Counted from the first letter of the stretch, positions 1 through 8,276 are shown. The stretch: DNA of 62,866 nucleotides from an uncultured Collinsella sp. (GCA_937896835.1 CALBOJ010000105.1:1-62866); one strand, 5' to 3'. Notes: generated by a model from the letters alone, not told the origin. A program made the numbers and translations.

Positions 1-76
1 GCAAGGCGGGGCCGAGGCCGCCTCGATCAATTTGCGAAAGAATCTTGACGGTACCGAACAGGGGACGTAGCACTGT

Positions 77-151
77 TCACGTTTGGGCCCATGTCGGCAC
101 CGACCATTGCCCGCGCTGCTTCTGCTTGCGCTTCAGCTTCCGCCGCTCGAA
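77..151 (-). pseudogene. YjdF (DUF2992) C-terminal remnant
   Basis: Read on the minus strand this stretch encodes FERRKLKRKQKQRGQ followed by a short unrelated tail and a stop. That matches the basic C-terminal end (FEQRKLKRKQKHRGH) of the intact yjdF gene at 25374-25793, and about 40 bases are nearly identical. No upstream part of the gene is present, because the DUF3800 gene ends immediately beside it at 216. It is a relic, not a gene, and one of three yjdF traces in the window. Confidence 0.6.
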
Positions 152-215
152 GCACGTCGCTTGGAGTTCCCCGCCAGGGGAGAGCTAACCGTTCCTTGCG
201 AAACCGCGAGACCAC

Positions 216-890
216 CTATATCCGCTTGCTGCGGGCTTGCTTGAGCCAGTTCCTCTTGAAAGAGCCTATACCTCCGAAGAACTTGTTGTACGTCTCACCG
301 TTCTCCTTGGCCTCGTACTTGACCAAGGCAAGTTCGATAGTGCAGAGGTAATCCGCAACTTGCTCGAGGCGGTAGTCGGTCATCGAGGTCTTACGGCGTC
401 GGACGACCCCTTTTGAGAGGACCTTGCCCACCGAGCGGTCGAGCGCCTGCTTGACAATGTCCTGACCGTTGTCGTAATAGACCTTCACATCGTCGAAGGA
501 TTGAAAGAAGCCCAGGTGTTCAATCATGGCAGAGGAGATATCGTGCCCCATACGCTCCATTAGCCTTGTCGGGTCTTCGAACTGGCTGCGGCGGTAGACG
601 AACGTAATATAGGAAATGGGAAGTTTGCGGACGAACGAGGAGAAGTAGGCGAGCATCACCTTGCGCTGCTCGATGTTAAGAAACTCATAATCCTTGTGCC
701 CGTTCATGAGAGGCTCGGAGTGAAACGGAATGTTAGGGAGATCGGCCCTGGCAAGCTTGGCCTCATAGCCCGTGACCGCCTCGGCGATGCTGTCTGCCTG
801 GTCGTGAAAGACGAGTGTGAGCAGGTAGTAGCGAGCTTTGCCGCTGCGGTCGCCGCTCTCGTCGACGAAGATGCTGAGCTCCTTGGCCAA
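216..890 (-). CDS. DUF3800 domain protein
   Basis: The 224-residue product opens with IFVDESGD, the signature start of DUF3800 proteins. These have an RNase H-like fold with acidic residues, are often found in mobile or defence-associated regions, and have no settled reaction. I place the start at a TTG (888-890) because AGGAG lies six bases upstream and the DESGD motif follows at residue 9; no ATG fits. The protein looks full length and cytoplasmic. Upstream on the same strand lie a good sigma-70 promoter (974-1002) and a hairpin with a U-run (914-941), so transcripts must read through a terminator-like structure to reach the gene. The family call is firm; the function is unknown. Confidence 0.85.
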   Translation of the reverse strand: MAKELSIFVDESGDRSGKARYYLLTLVFHDQADSIAEAVTGYEAKLARADLPNIPFHSEPLMNGHKDYEFLNIEQRKVMLAYFSSFVRKLPISYITFVYRRSQFEDPTRLMERMGHDISSAMIEHLGFFQSFDDVKVYYDNGQDIVKQALDRSVGKVLSKGVVRRRKTSMTDYRLEQVADYLCTIELALVKYEAKENGETYNKFFGGIGSFKRNWLKQARSKRI

Positions 891-913
891 TGGGGACTCC
901 TAATGGAATGGAT

Positions 914-941
914 AAAAAAATAGCCGGGGGACTCCCCCGGC
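914..941 (-). terminator. intrinsic terminator or attenuator before the DUF3800 gene
   Basis: On the minus strand an 8-bp GC stem (GCCGGGGG / CCCCCGGC, loop AGT) is followed by UA and seven U. It sits 24 bases upstream of the DUF3800 start codon and downstream of a promoter-like sequence, so it could be an attenuator. It could equally terminate transcripts from the HTH gene at 1204-1422. Confidence 0.7.
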
Positions 942-973
942 ACTTGGAGGTAGCTTAATGAGCCACCAATAAT

Positions 974-1002
974 CTTATAGCATGCTCTGACGGTGAGTGC
1001 AA
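974..1002 (-). promoter_or_regulatory. sigma-70 promoter for the DUF3800 gene
   Basis: TTGCAC and TATAAG are separated by 17 bases on the minus strand. The predicted start near 967 would put the hairpin at 914-941 inside the leader. Confidence 0.55.
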
Positions 1003-1203
1003 GGGGGGGCGAGCCGGTACATGGCGTCGCGGCTTATGCGCAGCATCGCGCGCCTCGTCGGCGCCGAATATCGCGTTAGTCGATGTGATGAGCCTCACCT
1101 GGCTCCTGCTAATGCTCTTTGTCATGGTCGTCCTCGAGTTCCTTTCGTTTCAAGGCTCCCTCGCGTGCCCGGCCGCGGGCGGCTCCCGGGGCGGTCGCCG
1201 CCG

Positions 1204-1422
1204 TCATTTCCTGCCGCTCCTCGACTCGATGTAGGCGTTCACTGACGCCCTCGAAACCAGGAGCTTCCTTCCGAGCCTGTACGAGTCGATCTCTCCCGAC
1301 CAGATGAGGTCGTACGCCTTGTTTCGGCTCGCCCTCATGTACTCCTGCATCTCGATCACCGTCATCCATTCGTCCCGATCTCGGCTTCCCTCGGGCGCGG
1401 CGCATTCGGCTGTGCGTGCCAT
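1204..1422 (-). CDS. excisionase-family helix-turn-helix protein
   Basis: A 72-residue protein. The core TVIEMQEYMRASRNKAYDLI followed by GEIDSYRLGRKLLVSRAS is the winged HTH_17/excisionase pattern, in which a MerR-like HTH contacts DNA directly. Such small proteins act as excision directionality factors for integrases or as repressors within mobile elements. The ATG at 1420-1422 is preceded by GGAGGA four bases away, which I prefer over the longer open frame starting at 1467. No integrase is visible nearby, so it may be the survivor of a decayed element. The family is clear; the partner is not. Confidence 0.75.
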   Translation of the reverse strand: MARTAECAAPEGSRDRDEWMTVIEMQEYMRASRNKAYDLIWSGEIDSYRLGRKLLVSRASVNAYIESRSGRK

Positions 1423-1598
1423 GGTTCCTCCAATCTTCCCGTGCGGCACCGCGCGAGGACACCGCACGACACCGTGTGCCTTTTCGTCTGCACGACGATT
1501 GAACCGCCTGATGGCGATTGGTGAGCACGGCAGGAGCGGAGACGGGTCGAAGTGGGTCGAGCTGGTCGTGCCTTCACGAAACGGCCATGAGCCGCGTG

Positions 1599-1838
1599 CC
1601 TTAGCTCGCAGCTAAGTCCCTGAAAAGTAAAAGGCACCCATGCGGGCGCCTGCCTAGTAGCTGGAGTTGTTCGGTTGTGGTCGGAATGCTCGTCTTCCGC
1701 GGTGCTGTCGTCCGGGGTCCGGCATCTGTCGTTCGCCTCTTCTGTCGTGTTTGATGTTGCGTGTTCTGCGAGCGACCTTGTGCAGGTTCTTCAACCCGTT
1801 GCCCCAGGTGCACCCGGATAAATGGTACCCATCCGTTG
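1599..1838 (-). repeat. 240-bp repeat, copy 1 (pairs with 10500-10742)
   Basis: This block is about 90 % identical by eye to 10500-10742. On the minus strand both copies share an arginine-rich reading frame (containing RTRNIKHDRRGERQMP) that stops just before a hairpin of the form GGCGCC...GGCGCC followed by a U-rich run. It could be the 3' end plus terminator of a duplicated gene, or a small structured RNA. The remainder of the gap between 1423 and 1957 holds nothing I can support. Confidence 0.7.
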
Positions 1839-1957
1839 GGACACGACCTGCTGTGGTTGTCATTTCGGACGAATGGGAGCAGACGAACGGCGCGAGGATG
1901 CGAGCCGAATTCGAGTTAGTCAATATTGGCTTTTGAATCGGACCGATTGGGATTGCC

Positions 1958-3124
1958 TCATTGCCGGCAGCTCTTCGAGTCCAATCGTGAAATAGCTGCA
2001 TCCAGTGCGGCTTTGTAGCCCTCTGATGCTGCTTCGTAATCTTGGATATAGGATTCTAGGTCGGAGGCGACGGCATTCGGGAAGCTCTCGACCCACCGTT
2101 TCCCCTTAGGCTTCGCCAGCCTCACCGCGCCGTCCATCCCGAATAGCCACCTGTAAAAGGTCGGAGACGGCATCGCGCTGACGCAGGCGTAGCCGATGAC
2201 GTTTCTTTCGTCGCTCTCGTCGATGTGACAGAATTTGAGGTCGTGGCCGAACCTTTCGTAAACGTACTTGGCATGAGTGCCGGATACTTCCAGGAACAGC
2301 TTTCTGGCGGTGCCCGAGCCGAACATGTCGACCCGCTGGCGCGTGTCCGCGACCACGCGCGTCCTCAGCGCCTCTACCTTATCCCGATCCGACACCGGTT
2401 TTCCGGTGACAACCGGGTCCGCGATATCGTCTAGTCGGTAGAAGTAGGGACTGGGGGAACCGCCTTCGTCGATATGCATGCTCTCGAGATAGTAGCGGCC
2501 GAAGCTGAACACGATCGCCACCGGGTCCTCCTCGTACGGCCCAATCTTTACGGTCGATCCGTTCATCAGGTGAACCTGCTTCTTGAAGGCGAGCCTTTCG
2601 TTCATGCGGATCGCTCGGGATGCGGCATGGAGGACGTTGAAAATCGCGTCGGTGTCCCTGCCGGCCTTGCGGTCGACGAACACGGTCTCCACGCTTTCGT
2701 CGACGTCATAGTCGGAGGAGAATGCGAGCACCTTCGAGGAGATCTTGTCCTTCCGCCCCTCGCCGATGAAGGAGCTCGTCCCCAGCACGTCCGAGATGAG
2801 GATCGCCTCCTCGGATGACAGGGGTTTGTTTACGGCCCTGAACCCGACGTTCTCGCCGTGGCCAGGTATCGCCATGCGGATTCCCATGGGCATGCTTTCG
2901 CTTATCTGGTGCAGGTCCTTGAGAATGGCGTTCTCCGACGTCGGCCTCTCGGAGCAGATGCCTATGACGCGCGCGATTTCCGATGCGGATATGCCCGTCC
3001 TCTCATCGGTGAAGCGGACGAGGAGGTCGAGGACGGACAGGATCCTGCTTCTCGATGTGCCGCTCGCCGCGAATCCGGCTTCCTTTAACTCGGAGATCTC
3101 CTCCTCGGTGAATGTCCTAGACAT
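1958..3124 (-). CDS. WYL-domain transcriptional regulator
   Basis: A 388-residue protein with an N-terminal winged helix (residues about 22-75, beginning SRSRILSVLDLLVRF and continuing ASEIARVIGI), a central WYL-type segment (about 180-245, with FSFGRYYLESMH in place of the usual W-Y-L run) and a C-terminal WCX-like region ending near residue 360. WYL regulators bind ligands or nucleic acid and often control defence operons. The ATG has GGAGG upstream. It is divergent from the membrane-protein genes at 3256 and 3587, with a 131-base gap, which makes them its likely targets. The family call is strong; its role as a repressor of the neighbours is inferred. Confidence 0.85.
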   Translation of the reverse strand: MSRTFTEEEISELKEAGFAASGTSRSRILSVLDLLVRFTDERTGISASEIARVIGICSERPTSENAILKDLHQISESMPMGIRMAIPGHGENVGFRAVNKPLSSEEAILISDVLGTSSFIGEGRKDKISSKVLAFSSDYDVDESVETVFVDRKAGRDTDAIFNVLHAASRAIRMNERLAFKKQVHLMNGSTVKIGPYEEDPVAIVFSFGRYYLESMHIDEGGSPSPYFYRLDDIADPVVTGKPVSDRDKVEALRTRVVADTRQRVDMFGSGTARKLFLEVSGTHAKYVYERFGHDLKFCHIDESDERNVIGYACVSAMPSPTFYRWLFGMDGAVRLAKPKGKRWVESFPNAVASDLESYIQDYEAASEGYKAALDAAISRLDSKSCRQ

Positions 3125-3255
3125 TGCAGGTCCTCCATAAACAGCTTTATTGCCTATGAAATTGTAGGCAATCCAAACCAGTCAGAGGAGACGAAATTCC
3201 GATGGCGGTTGAAAATAAGGGTCGAAGCAATGGAAGAGAGAGTAGGGAGCCAACT

Positions 3256-3480
3256 ATGAACGACGCCGGACGGGCGGTGAACGCCCCGACGATTTCGTCA
3301 GCCGATGCCGTAGCGGAGGCGGCGTGCGATAACGGAAGGAGGATCCTCGGCTTTTCGCCGGAGCAGCTGATCGCCGCTTGCGGTCTGGCCTTGATGGGCA
3401 TCGCTGTTTTAGTCGGGTCGAACTACAGCCTCTCTATCGCCAAAGGTGATTTCAGGCTTGATCTGCGCCCTGCGTGCTAG
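3256..3480 (+). CDS. small single-pass membrane protein
   Basis: A 74-residue protein with one hydrophobic stretch near residues 37-57 (LIAACGLALMGIAVLVGS) after a polar N-terminus. I choose the ATG at 3256 because GGGAG lies six bases upstream; an in-frame ATG at 3202 with a more distant GAGGAG is possible and would give 92 residues. It is divergent from the WYL regulator and precedes another membrane-protein gene, so the three probably form one unit. I do not recognise the family. Confidence 0.5.
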   Translation: MNDAGRAVNAPTISSADAVAEAACDNGRRILGFSPEQLIAACGLALMGIAVLVGSNYSLSIAKGDFRLDLRPAC

Positions 3481-3586
3481 GCGATGCGCCCACGCGGAAG
3501 CAACAACCGCTGTTGTGGGACGCGGCGTCGTCGACGCGTGACGCGCCCCAAGGAATTAACTCTCGATTCGAATGATAGGAGACGAT

Positions 3587-4178
3587 ATGGAATGCAATGA
3601 TTTCCCCGAAGTTGGCACCAGGTTGACGTACGGGGAGGCGATCCCCGTTTACGATCGCTTCGAGCGGTCGATGCTCGAGAAGGCGTACGGGGCCGGGCTC
3701 CTGCCCGCGGCGGGGCTGTACGACCTGCTCTGGCAGCTTGAGTCGCTCGCGCAGAAGTTCGGAATCGAGGGCAAGGGGGGCCTTCTCAAGGCTCAAGAAG
3801 GAGATTCGGTCGTTTTCGAGCGAGAGGACCGCTCTGGCGAACGGGGTGAACGGCGAGAGGTTCTACCTTTTGCAGAACCAATCGGCGCTCAAGCAGCATG
3901 ATGAGACTCATCTTTTCAAGGTCGGAATCGACGGAAACAAGCTTGCTGATGACCTCGACGAAGCTCTCGAGCTGCTTTCGAAAGAGGCCTCAAAGAGCGA
4001 CGAGTACGGCGATACGTATTCGCGCGACTGGATGGAGCGAGCTTCCGACAAGCAAGAAAAAGACCCTTTCTTGAAATGGGCCGGAATCGGGTTTTGCGCG
4101 ATGATGGTCTGCCTCGGAATCTCGATGCTCGTCCATTCGGTCTTCCAGATCGGCTTCTGCTCCAAGTGGTTTCTCTGA
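3587..4178 (+). pseudogene. membrane protein gene split by a frameshift at a G6 run
   Basis: The first frame (ATG at 3587, preceded by AGGAG) reads MECNDFPEVGTRLTYGE... to about residue 63 and then enters a meaningless tail. A second frame, open from 3738, continues the same composition to a C-terminal membrane helix (FLKWAGIGFCAMMVCLGISM) and stops at 4178. Removing one G from the GGGGGG run at 3775-3780 joins them into a coherent protein of about 196 residues. This may be a true pseudogene, a sequencing error, or a phase-variable switch in the off state. Family unknown; location downstream of a small membrane protein and opposite a WYL regulator. Confidence 0.6.
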
Positions 4179-4380
4179 TGCGGAAGCTGGCAACTAGGAC
4201 GACCGTCGTTCAGGTCATCAACTCATAGACGCGTCAACGTGGGGCTTCTCGTTTCGTCGATAGATGACGGAGATGTTTGACCTGCGAATTTGCCACCAGC
4301 GTGCAAGCCACGGCGCTGCCTCACCTGCGGTTACGGACTGGTGGCTTGCGCCCGGGAAGGCATGAACCCTACGGACATTC

Positions 4381-4435
4381 CTCGCGCTCCCGCCCTTAAA
4401 ACCGGCCACGATGGTCTTTAGGGCGGGAGCGCGAG
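4381..4435. terminator. strong inverted repeat between convergent genes
   Basis: Sixteen-base arms CTCGCGCTCCCGCCCT (4381-4396) and AGGGCGGGAGCGCGAG (4420-4435) surround a 23-base centre. It sits between the + strand membrane-protein gene and the minus-strand gene ending at 4457, so a bidirectional terminator is likely, though no T-run is evident. The stretch 4285-4350 just before it contains a degraded copy of the GCAAGCCACC repeat. Confidence 0.5.
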
Positions 4436-4456
4436 GTCCACGCCCTGGGTTCGAAG

Positions 4457-6277
4457 TCACTCTGCGCTCGTGTCCCCAAGGTAATTTCCGTCTCTGTAGA
4501 TGACCTTTTGAGGCCCCATGAGCTTCAGCCCCTCACCGCAGATAATCAGCATCCCTTGTTCAACCAATGAGGGAAGACGGTCAGTTGGGTACGAGATATC
4601 GTAACGCTTATGCGATCCGATTCTCTTGAAGTACACACCCGAGAACGATTGGGCTTTTCCATATCGGTCGGGATCGGATTCTTCGTCGTCGGGGCAAGCA
4701 AACAAGGCGGCCTCGGGGGAATCGTCGCCATCGAGATAAAAAACGGGAAACTCAAGAGGATTGCCTTTAGGAACGGCCGCCGATGCCACGTAGTTGCAGA
4801 GCTTCCACTCCTCGCTTTTCTGCACGCAATCGCTTTCGATGCCGAGGAGGCTTCGCATTTCAGTATCGATGCTGTAAGAACCTAGGACTAAGTAGAAAGC
4901 CAAGAGGACTGACGACCGGGCGCTTTCCATCTCGGTCCAATCGTAGAGATTGTCTTTGTGAGCAATGCCGTTCCTCATCGTTCGAGCGCTTTGGAGTGCG
5001 CGAATTATCGACTCGTACGTATCCTCGCTTATCGCCGTATCGAGAAGGTCTTCATTGCGGCTGTACAGCTGCTGCTTCTCGCAAACATAGTCGCCGAAGA
5101 ACCTTGTGAGCCTACCGAGGTCTAAGACATATTCGAAACCATCCGTGAAAAGCTCATCGTTGATTTCGATTTCTCCGTCCTTGACTTCTATGTGTCGCGA
5201 TTTGTCGGGAACGCCATCTCTTTTCGCAGGCAGGTAGTAAGGGTTTTCTCCGAGCTTTTTGCCGTAGTAAATACGCCTACTCTTCGATTTCGAAGTCTTA
5301 TGTATGGCGTAAAGAAATCTGTACAGGAATTGTTCGAGCGATTTGAAGTACTCCAACGCGATGGGGGCGAAATCTATGCATCCTGCATGCGTTAAAGAAT
5401 CCCTTAGCCATTCTGCGGTCTGGAAGCTTACTGCGAAATCCGTGTCACCGGTCAACGCCGAGTATCTGCCGTCTACGACAAAGCTCTTGTCTATGGCCAT
5501 TCTCTGTTCGGACCCCAATTCCACGTCTGGTTTGTAGCCGATCAGACGGTCTCGGATGTCTCTCCTGAAATGGCCCATGCGCAAATGGTTAAGCGATTTG
5601 GTTATGCTCAAGCCATAGTAGGAACGCGCTTTCTGCCTAAGCTCAACCACAGCCTCCTCGAATTTGTCGAACTCCTCTTGTGGAAAGAACAGGCGGAAGA
5701 ACTCTTTAACCGAGATGTAGGGCGTAGCGTCCTTCACCGACTCGTAATTGAGAACCTCCCTCTTCGCTCCGTCCATAACCAAAGAGACGTAGGTGATTTT
5801 CGATACCCCAAAGTTTTCCCTCAGCGAATCCTCAAGCTCTTTCGGGAGACTCTGGTCTAATCCAGGTTCCTTGAATACAAAAACGCTCGGGGAGCCATCG
5901 ACATCCACCTTGATTATGCGGACCACCCTCTTGCTCGCTTTGAGGACGGTCGGCCCGGCTAGGCCGTCTTTTGGGAGATATTGGTAAGCATCGCTTCTGC
6001 GAACGCGGGCACGTAGTGTTATGTATCCATATTCTGTAAGAAGCATGGAAATCGACTCGCAAATCAGTCGATACATGCACTCATTGGCTCTGTCCATGAT
6101 GAAGGTATAGTTAAGCCGTTCGGACCCTGAGACATTGCATAGATTTTCAGGTATTAAAGAGGTTCCTCCCCTCGACTCGGAATAGCCGCTTTCATCCCTC
6201 CAGCCATCTCGAATTTTCTTCAACTCGCTTAAGCCTTCTCCAAGAAGGAATTCTTTGTAGATCGGTTCGCTATTCAT
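4457..6277 (-). CDS. large HEPN-motif protein of unknown family
   Basis: A 606-residue protein that I cannot assign to a named family. Residues 435-440 read RNGIAH, a textbook R-X4-H HEPN ribonuclease motif, placed at the end of one helix and followed by a long hydrophobic helix (SVLLAFYLVLGSY). An earlier helix (about 303-325, YFKSLEQFLYRFLYAI) resembles the first helix of HEPN domains. The N-terminal 300 residues and the acidic C-terminal 150 are without clear motifs; there is no signal peptide or membrane segment. The ATG at 6277 has GAGGT upstream; an extension to 6316 is possible but lacks a site. The context (WYL regulator, kinase, restriction system) suggests defence, acting as an RNA-cleaving effector. 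HEPN folds can also be non-catalytic. Confidence 0.6.
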   Translation of the reverse strand: MNSEPIYKEFLLGEGLSELKKIRDGWRDESGYSESRGGTSLIPENLCNVSGSERLNYTFIMDRANECMYRLICESISMLLTEYGYITLRARVRRSDAYQYLPKDGLAGPTVLKASKRVVRIIKVDVDGSPSVFVFKEPGLDQSLPKELEDSLRENFGVSKITYVSLVMDGAKREVLNYESVKDATPYISVKEFFRLFFPQEEFDKFEEAVVELRQKARSYYGLSITKSLNHLRMGHFRRDIRDRLIGYKPDVELGSEQRMAIDKSFVVDGRYSALTGDTDFAVSFQTAEWLRDSLTHAGCIDFAPIALEYFKSLEQFLYRFLYAIHKTSKSKSRRIYYGKKLGENPYYLPAKRDGVPDKSRHIEVKDGEIEINDELFTDGFEYVLDLGRLTRFFGDYVCEKQQLYSRNEDLLDTAISEDTYESIIRALQSARTMRNGIAHKDNLYDWTEMESARSSVLLAFYLVLGSYSIDTEMRSLLGIESDCVQKSEEWKLCNYVASAAVPKGNPLEFPVFYLDGDDSPEAALFACPDDEESDPDRYGKAQSFSGVYFKRIGSHKRYDISYPTDRLPSLVEQGMLIICGEGLKLMGPQKVIYRDGNYLGDTSAE

Positions 6278-6554
6278 CCAATACCTCGTTTTCTCTGCGT
6301 GTTTACAGCCTTGCACGAGCGAATCGCTCCCATAGGCGTATCGCGGACCGCATATGAAAAAGGAGGCTACGGAGGCGGGCCAAAAGTGCTGGCTCGGGCC
6401 ATGCCGCCGTCACCTATATTTTCAGGCTCCATTGCCTGCGTTGGATGGCATTATCTCACCGCGTTGCCTCGGGAGCCATCCCGTGCGGCGGACAAAGGCA
6501 AACCCAGGGGCAGTTAGTGGAGAAGCCGCTATTAGGCCCCTAATCGCGAAAGCG

Positions 6555-6675
6555 GTTCAACTCATGAGTAAGCCACCTGAGACTACTCACTTTTCCCACG
6601 AATGGCGAAGGGTCGCGACCTGGGGTTTTGCAAATGGCGCGCAAACCACCCGCGCTGATTCACTTACTATGGCCG
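6555..6675 (+). repeat. GCAAGCCACC repeat, copy A (partial)
   Basis: This contains two successive units starting AGTAAGCCACCTGAGACTAC and CAAACCACCCGCGCTGATTC. The same pair occurs at 12645 and 17395, where the repeat is longer. Its right end cuts into the relaxase-like remnant at about 6660. The stretch 6300-6555 before it holds nothing I can support. Confidence 0.65.
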
Positions 6676-6892
6676 GGAGGTCAGCAAAAACAGTTCTTTG
6701 TCAGAAAGGATTTACGAGGTCTGCGCCGAGAGAGACAGTCTAAAGGGAAAGGTCAGGGACTACGAGCGGGTCAGGCGGGCCATTGGCACGGAACAGGCGG
6801 ACAGAATATTAGAGGCCGCTTACCAGCAGGAACAGGCTGAAAAGGAACGGAAACGGGCCGCAAGGCAAAAAACAAGGGTAGGCGCACGGTAA
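6657..6892 (+). pseudogene. relaxase / mobilisation protein C-terminal remnant
   Basis: The open frame gives a charged, coiled-coil-like segment, SERIYEVCAERDSLKGKVRD continuing into YERVRRAIGTEQADRI and a basic tail. This composition is common at the C-terminus of MobA/MobP-type relaxases in Gram-positive gut bacteria. The frame is interrupted upstream by the GCAAGCCACC repeat and has no credible start. A terminator-like hairpin (GGAGGG / CCCTCC, 6904-6929) follows. The assignment rests on general similarity and gene-end position, so it is tentative. Confidence 0.4.
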
Positions 6893-6903
6893 TCACCAAA
6901 ACC

Positions 6904-6929
6904 GGAGGGTGTTCCAGTGAATGCCCTCC
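6904..6929 (+). terminator. hairpin after the relaxase remnant
   Basis: Arms GGAGGG and CCCTCC flank a 14-base loop, followed by an AT-rich stretch but no strong T-run. Confidence 0.4.
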
Positions 6930-6942
6930 TGATTTATTGGTT

Positions 6943-6974
6943 ACAGAATTATGTAGAGCTCCACATAATTCTGT
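6943..6974. repeat. 32-bp near-perfect palindrome
   Basis: The arms ACAGAATTATGT (6943-6954) and ACATAATTCTGT (6963-6974) enclose AGAGCTCC, itself palindromic except for the outer pair. It could be an operator, a recombinase site or an origin-of-transfer structure beside the relaxase remnant. Confidence 0.6.
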
Positions 6975-7035
6975 TGCATTTTCCAGCCTCTTGTGATACT
7001 ATTTTGATACTAAGAAAATTGACAGCCGAAAATAG

Positions 7036-7073
7036 CAGGTAAAATATTAGCAAATTTGCGAATATTTTACCTG
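7036..7073. repeat. 38-bp near-perfect palindrome
   Basis: The arms CAGGTAAAATATT (7036-7048) and AATATTTTACCTG (7061-7073) enclose a smaller palindrome, GCAAATTTGC. Only one base pair of the whole is mismatched. It is AT-rich within a GC-rich neighbourhood and lies 62 bases from the 32-bp palindrome. A protein-binding site is likely; which protein is unknown. Confidence 0.65.
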
Positions 7074-7102
7074 TAAATTCAAGAGAAATACTTCCTCATA
7101 TA

Positions 7103-7330
7103 CTTGAATTTGTCGAGTGGGAGTAGGCTGATAGGGTTCTGACCTGCACTTTTGAGTGACGCACTGTGCCGCTGAGTTTCGTTTCGTACGACAGTCATGG
7201 CAAAGCCACCAGCGACGGCGGTGAGTAAAAACGATTTCCTAGCCTCCGTTCCCGCGTTGGGACGGAGGCTTTTTCTTTGGTCTTTTACTCCCTTTCACCT
7301 GCTATTTCGCTATTTACTCCCAGTGTTTCA
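7103..7330 (+). repeat. gene 3' end (FVEWE-stop) with terminator, repeated at 13024
   Basis: The block begins with a reading frame ending FVEWE-stop (GAGTGGGAGTAG), then about 110 bases almost identical to 13030-13150, and then a terminator at 7242-7278: GCCTCCGT / ACGGAGGC followed by TTTTTCTTT. It looks like the transplanted 3' end of a gene whose body is missing. Confidence 0.65.
7242..7278 (+). terminator. intrinsic terminator
   Basis: An 8-bp stem (GCCTCCGT / ACGGAGGC) with a GC-rich loop is followed by TTTTTCTTT on the + strand. Confidence 0.8.
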
Positions 7331-7412
7331 AGATGGCAAAGCACTGGGCGGTATTCGGAGGAATGGGAGTAAGGATTTATCCCAAGTGAGTAGACGTGCG
7401 ATTTTTGTCCCC

Positions 7413-7442
7413 GGGCCCCGAAACGGGGACGTTTCGGGGCCC
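7413..7442. repeat. 13-bp inverted repeat, GGGA loop
   Basis: GGGCCCCGAAACG and CGTTTCGGGGCCC flank a GGGA loop just upstream of the BspA-like fragment. It may mark the junction where the gene's 5' part was lost. Confidence 0.5.
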
Positions 7443-7463
7443 GTGAAACTCAAATCGAACTCA

Positions 7464-8141
7464 ATGGGCGGCACCGACGGCTTCGTGCCGTTCCAGACCT
7501 CCGGCGCCTCCGTCCTCAAGCTGGGGGCGGGTGGCGTTCTGACTGACCCCGAGTACGAAGTCCGCACCTGGCTCAACGCCACGCTGTTCGCCGACGGCGA
7601 GCTCAAGATCGGGTTCGCCAAGGCCGATGCGACAGGTCGCGAGGTGCTGGCCTCCGACACGCTTTGCGCCAACGCCAAGTACGCCGCGATCCAGGCGACG
7701 CCCTGGGCTTCGTTCGGCAAGAGCGTGAAGCGCGTGACCATCGCCGCCGACACATCGAGGGTCGCCAACGTGAACCTGAACTACTGGTTCTACAGTTGCA
7801 ACGCCCTGACCTCGGTCTCTGGCATGGCGAACCTGCGCGGCGTGGCCTACATGAACCGTACGTTCAACTCGTGCTCCGCGCTCACCGAGCTCGATCTGCG
7901 GGGCATGAGTCTGGCGTCGCTTTCTAGCATGCTCTACACGTTCGGTGCCTGCACCGCCCTTGAGCGCATCCTGGTCGATGCCGACTGGGGGCTGCCGAGC
8001 GGGTGCACGGGCTCTTCCACGTTCTACAACTGCAAGGCCATCGCGGGTGGCAACGGCACGACCTACGACTCTAAGCAGACGACGTACGCGATGTGCCACA
8101 TCGACCGCGAGGGGCAGGCGGGCTACCTCACTGCCGGGTAG
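7464..8141 (+). CDS. BspA-like (DUF285) repeat protein, phage-associated, probably 5'-truncated
   Basis: From the internal ATG this encodes 225 residues. The second half has repeats of the DUF285/BspA-like type: NALTSVSGMANLRGVAYMNR, then SALTELDLRGMSLASL and ALERILVDADW, ending in the usual Asp-Arg-Glu-Gly-containing tail. Such modules are found in surface proteins and at the ends of phage tail or host-recognition proteins. The frame stays open upstream to 7197, but that part is repeat and terminator sequence, so the true N-terminus seems to be missing. It stands directly before a phage lysis cassette, which supports a tail-fibre-like origin. Confidence 0.6.
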   Translation: MGGTDGFVPFQTSGASVLKLGAGGVLTDPEYEVRTWLNATLFADGELKIGFAKADATGREVLASDTLCANAKYAAIQATPWASFGKSVKRVTIAADTSRVANVNLNYWFYSCNALTSVSGMANLRGVAYMNRTFNSCSALTELDLRGMSLASLSSMLYTFGACTALERILVDADWGLPSGCTGSSTFYNCKAIAGGNGTTYDSKQTTYAMCHIDREGQAGYLTAG

Positions 8142-8164
8142 CGGCTTGGGACTGAGCATAATGG

Positions 8165-8213
8165 CACCCCTGGCAGCTGCGCAGGCGCCCTTCCTGCGCT
8201 GCTGCCAGGGGTG
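8165..8213. repeat. long hairpin after the BspA-like gene
   Basis: CACCCCTGGCAGC pairs with GCTGCCAGGGGTG, and after a T-T mismatch the inner GCGCAGG pairs with CCTGCGC. This gives about 20 base pairs. No T-run follows, so termination is uncertain. Confidence 0.55.
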
Positions 8214-8276
8214 AGCGCGCCGCCCCCGTGGTGTGGGTTAGGCGATGGGATGCGGCGGCGTGTAGCGAGAACTGCT

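Noticed and set aside
1003..1009. G7 run near the left end as another phase-variable tract
   Set aside because: It is not inside a supported coding region and not placed between promoter boxes.
4440..4460. GGTTCGAAGTC resembling a tRNA T-arm
   Set aside because: No acceptor or anticodon stems could be found around it. No tRNA or rRNA was seen anywhere in the window.
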